From Gammaproteobacteria bacterium (lineage in GTDB: Bacteria; Pseudomonadota; Gammaproteobacteria; Enterobacterales; Alteromonadaceae): a DNA stretch of 9,576 nt. Below, in pieces: positions 5,981 through 9,576 of the stretch. The notes under the pieces were generated by a model. That model did not search any database, had not been told where the DNA came from, and saw only the letters and a program-made list of their open reading frames with translations. The stretch spans positions 1 through 9,576 of the forward strand of contig JAIXSW010000472.1 of NCBI GenBank assembly GCA_027484495.1, in the 5' to 3' direction. The position numbers and the translations under genes were made by a program. Numbering within the stretch: position 1 is the first letter of the stretch; the number at the start of each line of letters is the position of its first letter.

Positions 5981-7126
5981 TTACAGGTCGCCGATCATGT
6001 CGCCGACCCGGATTGGTTTTTTCGTTCCTGTGACGATAGCAAAGCTGGTGCGTTCTGCCACTTTAAACACCATCAGTTCACCGATTTGTTCTTTCGGCAT
6101 CTCGATGCGGTCACCGTCAATACCACCCATAATCTTTTGATATTTCGATGCATCTGACATGTAGACAGGACCACGACTCGAATCCACCACAGTGGGTGAC
6201 TGACGGGAAATTGAAAACATATAGCCCGCTTTGAGTCCATCCTGCTGGCCTTTATTCAACACAACAATGTCCCAGCTGGAAAACTCCCGCAGATCTGAGG
6301 TGGTGTCGATGATAGTGCCAGCTAAAGGCTGCTCTGGTTTTCGCATCATAAAAAATGCCGGCAGGCTTTGTCCGTCTGCCGCAGGAATTAAGCGGTCACC
6401 CTGGCGGATCTCTTGTTTCACATCCAGCACGGACACTGACGCCGGCTGATTGATTTCAGCGCCGCCAGCACGGAATGCGCGGGCCGTGCCAACCAGAATC
6501 GTTTCATAACCGAGGATCTCTTCGGTCTGTGGGTCGATATATGCTTTCCCTTTGCGATAAATGCCGTATGCAGCGTCTTGTTGCAATTGGCCACGCACAT
6601 ACAGAATATGCCCCTGGCTGGCATTTTTAACGTGGTCGTCCGCCCCTAAAACATAGGGCAGACTGTCAATCTGCTCTGCCGACAACGACTGCTCATAGGT
6701 CAAAAATGGCCGAATCATCATCAGCGGGATTGTGGTGATTGCTTTGGTGTTCTTTAGCGATTTGCGGGCCTGTGGCGACAATTTCCGAATGCCCTGAGTG
6801 GCGGTACCGTCAGCTGCCGCCGGTGACACTTTGATTGCATTACCATTCACCGACAATATCGGCCGGCCATCCTGGTCATAACTCAGACTAAGCACGTCGC
6901 CCGGATAAATCAGGTGGGGATTTTCCACCTGTGGATTGAGCTTCCACAGCTGTGGCCACAGCCAGGGTTGCTGCAGATACAAACCAGAAATGTCCCACAA
7001 AGTATCCCCTTGTTTGACCGTGTAACTCTTGGGAGCATCAGGCTTTATAGCGAGAATATCTGCTGAGACAGACGTCGTCAGACAGAACAACAGGGCGGCG
7101 ATTGAGCTTGTTATTGTTTTGAGCAT
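5981..7126 (-). CDS. tsaP: Exported LysM protein, probable type IV pilus secretin-associated TsaP
   Basis: The protein is 381 residues. It begins with a Sec-type signal peptide (MLKTI, hydrophobic stretch about 7-19, SVSA-D cleavage near residue 22), which places it in the periplasm. No clear lipobox is present. A single LysM domain, YTVKQGDTLWDIS to NPHLIYPGDVLSL (35-81), should bind peptidoglycan. The remaining 300 residues resemble the FlgT-like C-terminal region: a central ILYVRGQL..YGIYRKGKAYIDPQTEEILGYE segment and a C-terminal beta-rich WDIVVLNKGQQDGLKAGYMF to VGDMIG. P. aeruginosa TsaP (PA0020), which anchors the type IV pilus secretin PilQ to peptidoglycan, has this architecture and sits in the same place between dprA and def. 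The start ATG has AAGGAAA about 7 nt upstream. The LysM domain and export are clear; the TsaP name rests on architecture and synteny. Confidence 0.78.
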   Translation of the reverse strand: MLKTITSSIAALLFCLTTSVSADILAIKPDAPKSYTVKQGDTLWDISGLYLQQPWLWPQLWKLNPQVENPHLIYPGDVLSLSYDQDGRPILSVNGNAIKVSPAAADGTATQGIRKLSPQARKSLKNTKAITTIPLMMIRPFLTYEQSLSAEQIDSLPYVLGADDHVKNASQGHILYVRGQLQQDAAYGIYRKGKAYIDPQTEEILGYETILVGTARAFRAGGAEINQPASVSVLDVKQEIRQGDRLIPAADGQSLPAFFMMRKPEQPLAGTIIDTTSDLREFSSWDIVVLNKGQQDGLKAGYMFSISRQSPTVVDSSRGPVYMSDASKYQKIMGGIDGDRIEMPKEQIGELMVFKVAERTSFAIVTGTKKPIRVGDMIGDL

Positions 7127-7258
7127 GCCAGTTTCCTTCGGCCCGGAACTGCAGTAATTATTGCACAGAATGCATAGGAAGCTGTTATTACAGCGATTTA
7201 ATGGCTAAAATTGAACCATAACACAGATATATTCACAAAGCATAATTTTGTAGGTGCC
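7127..7258. promoter_or_regulatory. Divergent tsaP-like / def intergenic region
   Basis: This AT-rich 132-bp gap separates two divergent genes and should hold promoters for both. On the minus strand TGCAATAAT (complement of 7157-7165) is a candidate extended -10 for the LysM gene, giving a leader of about 24 nt. On the plus strand TATATT (7228-7233) is the best-placed -10 for def, with no convincing -35; CATAAT (7241-7246) is too close to the start codon. Two small palindromes lie between: GCAGTAATTATTGC (7151-7164, one mismatched pair) and GCTGT-TATT-ACAGC (7181-7194). Confidence 0.4.
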
Positions 7259-7765
7259 ATGGCTGTTCTAACCGTTTTACATTATCCCGACGAGCGTCTG
7301 CGGACGATTGCCAAACCTGTTGCGGCAGTAACCGCAGAAACCCGTCAGTTAGTTGCTGATATGCTGGAGACCATGTATGCCGAAAACGGCATTGGTCTGG
7401 CAGCCACGCAGGTCAACGTGCATCAGCGTGTGGTGGTGATCGACCTGTCTGAAGATCGCAACCAGCCTCAGGTATTTATCAATCCGGAAATTACCGAAAA
7501 AAGCGGCGACACCACCTATGAAGAAGGTTGTCTGTCAGTACCGCAAAACTACGCCAATGTCGAACGGGCGGCCGAAATCACGTTAAAAGCGCAGGACACC
7601 GACGGTAACTGGTTCGAGTTGAAAGCTGACGGTCTGCTGGCTATTTGTTTGCAACACGAGCTGGACCATCTGGTCGGCAAACTGTTTATCGACTATCTGT
7701 CGCCGTTAAAACGCGATCGCATTAAGAAAAAGCTGGAAAAACAAGCCCGCGCCGCCAAAGCCTGA
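7259..7765 (+). CDS. def: Peptide deformylase
   Basis: Def removes the N-formyl group from the first methionine of nascent proteins at the ribosome. It is a small metalloenzyme, usually with Fe2+ in vivo. The 168-residue protein has all three signatures: GIGLAATQ (44-51), EGCLSVP (89-95) with the metal ligand Cys91, and QHELDH (132-137) with ligands His133 and His137 and the catalytic Glu134. Each is one residue beyond the E. coli numbering (Cys90, His132, Glu133, His136). It starts at ATG 7259 (MAVLTVLHYPDERLR), which aligns with the family N-terminus. The open frame reaches back to a TTG at 7211, but that would add 16 unconserved residues. The ribosome-binding site (AGG at 7252-7254) is close, about 4 nt from the ATG. 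It is the first gene of the def-fmt-rsmB operon, with 11 nt to fmt. Confidence 0.97.
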   Translation: MAVLTVLHYPDERLRTIAKPVAAVTAETRQLVADMLETMYAENGIGLAATQVNVHQRVVVIDLSEDRNQPQVFINPEITEKSGDTTYEEGCLSVPQNYANVERAAEITLKAQDTDGNWFELKADGLLAICLQHELDHLVGKLFIDYLSPLKRDRIKKKLEKQARAAKA

Positions 7766-7776
7766 CAGGAAACTCC

Positions 7777-8739
7777 GTGACCACACCGCTTCGTATTATT
7801 TTTGCCGGCACGCCGGATTTCGCTGCCCGCCATCTGCAGGCCCTGCTCGATTCTGAACATCAGGTCATCGCAGTCTACACCCAGCCTGACCGCCCGGCTG
7901 GACGTGGCCAGCAGTTGCAGGCCAGCCCGGTCAAACAGCTTGCTTTGACCCATAACATTCCGGTGTTCCAGCCAAAATCGCTGAAAAAGGCGCCGGCACA
8001 GCAACAGCTTGCCGCATTAGATGCTGACCTGATGGTCGTGGTTGCCTATGGCCTGATCCTGCCGCAAGTGGTGCTGGATACACCGAAGCTCGGATGTATC
8101 AACGTGCATGGCTCATTGCTGCCACGCTGGCGTGGTGCGGCCCCGATCCAACGAGCGCTGTGGGCCGGCGACACAGAAACTGGTGTCACTATTATGCAAA
8201 TGGATGCAGGTCTCGATACCGGCGCCATGTTAAGCATCGCAACCTTACCTATTGAAGCCACCGATACCAGCGCCACTTTGTATGACAAGCTGGCCGTCGT
8301 CGGGCCAGAAGCGCTGATTGCAGCGCTGCACGATCTTCCTGCATTGCAGGCGAAAGCGCAGCCGCAGCAAGACAGTGCCGCCAATTACGCCGAAAAACTC
8401 AGCAAAGAAGAAGCCCAGCTCGATTTCAATAAAACGGCCGCTGCACTGGAACGTGAGATCCGCGCCTTTAACCCATGGCCGGTCAGCTACTTACAATTGG
8501 CCTCACAGCAACTGAAAATCTGGCAAGCCCGGGTAGAAGCCGGCGCAGCGCAACCAGGCCAGGTGGTGCGGGTCGATAAAAAAGGGATTGCGATTGGTAC
8601 TGCCGACGGTTTGCTCGTCATCGAGCAACTGCAGCCGCCGGGCAAAAAAGCCATGGCGGTAGTCGACTTCCTGAATGGTCGCGCTGACTGGTTCCAGGTG
8701 AGTCAGCAACTGCAAGCTACAGCGGAACAGCCGCAATGA
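7777..8739 (+). CDS. fmt: Methionyl-tRNA formyltransferase
   Basis: Fmt transfers a formyl group from 10-formyltetrahydrofolate to Met on the initiator tRNA, the reaction that def later reverses on the protein. The 320-residue protein (E. coli Fmt is 315) opens IIFAGTPDFAARHL (7-20) and continues with YTQPDRPAGRGQQLQASPVK (34-53), which includes the tRNA-contacting loop. INVHGSLLPRWRGAAPIQ (108-125) carries the catalytic Asn109 and His111, and MQMDAGLDTGAM carries the catalytic Asp147. A C-terminal beta-barrel tRNA-binding domain follows from about residue 210 (REIRAFNPWPVSY onward). The start is GTG at 7777, with AGGA at 7767-7770 and a 6-nt gap; no ATG occurs nearby in frame. The stop overlaps the rsmB start (ATGA), so the two are probably translationally coupled. 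Confidence 0.97.
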   Translation: MTTPLRIIFAGTPDFAARHLQALLDSEHQVIAVYTQPDRPAGRGQQLQASPVKQLALTHNIPVFQPKSLKKAPAQQQLAALDADLMVVVAYGLILPQVVLDTPKLGCINVHGSLLPRWRGAAPIQRALWAGDTETGVTIMQMDAGLDTGAMLSIATLPIEATDTSATLYDKLAVVGPEALIAALHDLPALQAKAQPQQDSAANYAEKLSKEEAQLDFNKTAAALEREIRAFNPWPVSYLQLASQQLKIWQARVEAGAAQPGQVVRVDKKGIAIGTADGLLVIEQLQPPGKKAMAVVDFLNGRADWFQVSQQLQATAEQPQ

Positions 8740-9576
8740 GCGCAAACTTACGTGCGACCGCCGCCACCCTGTGTTATCAGGTGGTTGATCAAGGCAAATC
8801 GTTATCCGACGTCTTACCTAAAGCCCAGCTGTTATTTAACAATCCGGCCGACAAAGCCCTGCTGCAGGAAATGTGTTTTGGCCTGATGCGCCAATTACCG
8901 CAGCTGGATTTTGTCTGCCAGCAACTGATGAGCAAGCCGTTGGTGAAACAGCTGCGTCCATTGCAGTTTCTGATTTATCTCGGCATTTATCAGCTGAAGT
9001 TCTTGCGCATTCCAGACCATGCGGCGGTAGGTGAAACCGTTGAAGCCGCGCGGTACTTAAAAGGTCAGTCGATGACCAAGCTGATTAATGGCGTTTTGCG
9101 TTCGGTGCAGCGTCAGCCGGAATTATTTGAATTCGCCGACGCGCCGCTCTCCGTGCAAACCAATCATCCGTCCTGGCTGGTGCAGGCACTGCAACAGGCC
9201 TATCCCCAGCAATGGCTGGAGATTATTGCCGCCAACCAGCAAAAAGCGCCGCTGTGGCTGCGGGTGAATACCAAACGCTGCTCAGTCGAGAAATTCACCG
9301 CGGATTTAACGGCGATGGAGATTGGCTTTAGTCAGCCGGTGCCGGAAATGCCTCAGGCGATCCTGCTCGATAAAGCCTGTGATGTAACCATACTGCCCGG
9401 TTATGTCTGGGGATTTTTTGCTGTGCAGGACCTCGCTGCGCAGTATGCCGCTGTATTTCTGGCGCCGGAAAACGATGATCTGGTCCTCGACGCCTGTTGC
9501 GCGCCGGGCGGTAAAACCGGTCATTTGCTCGAGCTGGCGCCGCAAGCACGGGTATTGGCGCTGGATAAAGATCCGG
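8736..9576 (+). CDS. rsmB: 16S rRNA m5C967 methyltransferase RsmB (partial, N-terminal 280 residues)
   Basis: RsmB methylates C967 of 16S rRNA using S-adenosylmethionine. The frame opens at ATG 8736, inside the fmt stop, as MSANLRATAATLCYQVVDQG, and stays open to the right edge; the catalytic cysteine motifs lie beyond it. The first 135 or so residues form the NusB-like RNA-binding domain (LLFNNPADKALLQEMCFGLM, YLGIYQLKFLRIPDHAAVGE with the PDHAAV block, LINGVLRSVQR). The methyltransferase domain begins after that: LWLRVNTKR, then LPGYVWGFFAVQDLAAQYAA with the VQD block at 230-232. The SAM-binding motif I, VLDACCAPGGKTGHLLEL, has its acidic residue at Asp252 and the glycines at 258-259. The more usual form has CAAPGGKT, so the second Cys is a small variation. 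It is the third gene of the def operon; trkA commonly follows in relatives. Confidence 0.95.
   Translation, partial: MSANLRATAATLCYQVVDQGKSLSDVLPKAQLLFNNPADKALLQEMCFGLMRQLPQLDFVCQQLMSKPLVKQLRPLQFLIYLGIYQLKFLRIPDHAAVGETVEAARYLKGQSMTKLINGVLRSVQRQPELFEFADAPLSVQTNHPSWLVQALQQAYPQQWLEIIAANQQKAPLWLRVNTKRCSVEKFTADLTAMEIGFSQPVPEMPQAILLDKACDVTILPGYVWGFFAVQDLAAQYAAVFLAPENDDLVLDACCAPGGKTGHLLELAPQARVLALDKDP

Noticed and set aside
7211..7258. N-terminally extended peptide deformylase from TTG 7211
   Set aside because: The 16 extra residues are unlike any Def N-terminus and overlap the probable promoter. ATG 7259 matches the family start and places the ligands at the expected positions.
1..9576. Mobile element, prophage, CRISPR array, tRNA/rRNA or defence system
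   Set aside because: Apart from the listed intergenic gaps, every stretch is explained by conserved housekeeping genes. No transposase, terminal repeats, array-like repeats or cloverleaf sequence was seen.

Overview
This window is a housekeeping stretch of a gammaproteobacterial chromosome. It carries eleven protein genes, two of them cut by the window edges, and no RNA genes, insertion sequences, phage genes or CRISPR arrays that I can see. The gene order yrdD-like, smg, dprA, facing def, fmt, rsmB, is the conserved aroE/def neighbourhood of Gammaproteobacteria. A purEK pair next to hemF and aroE resembles the Vibrio/Alteromonadales arrangement. A LysM/TsaP-like gene between dprA and def resembles Pseudomonas. 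The moderate GC content and protein sequences would suit an Alteromonadales- or Rheinheimera-like organism, but this placement is inference and no genus can be fixed from the sequence alone.

Layout: aroE (shikimate dehydrogenase) runs leftward off the window edge. A group 2 truncated hemoglobin starts only about 15 nt away and runs rightward. hemF (aerobic coproporphyrinogen oxidase) converges on the globin with a 6-nt gap. hemF and purE diverge from a 119-bp region that holds a symmetric -10 palindrome. purE and purK overlap by one base and end in a strong bidirectional hairpin terminator. The leftward yrdD-like zinc-ribbon gene ends at the same hairpin from the other side. smg and dprA are translationally coupled (8-nt overlap) and end in their own terminator upstream of yrdD. 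A LysM protein that is probably TsaP lies upstream of dprA on the same strand. It diverges from def-fmt-rsmB, a tightly packed rightward operon whose last gene is cut by the right edge.

How they fit together: def and fmt handle the formyl group of initiator Met-tRNA and nascent proteins, and rsmB modifies 16S rRNA, so this is a translation operon. PurE and PurK carry out the two-step carboxylation of AIR in purine synthesis. HemF feeds heme synthesis, and the neighbouring globin needs heme. DprA (recombination of incoming single-stranded DNA) and a TsaP-like type IV pilus secretin partner are both relevant to natural transformation, which makes that pairing the most suggestive one here.

I found no convincing undescribed system. 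The points most worth a second look are the face-to-face hemF/purE promoter palindrome, the extra globin in the aroE-hemF interval, the lack of tsaC/sua5 from its usual place in this cluster, and the tsaP-dprA adjacency.
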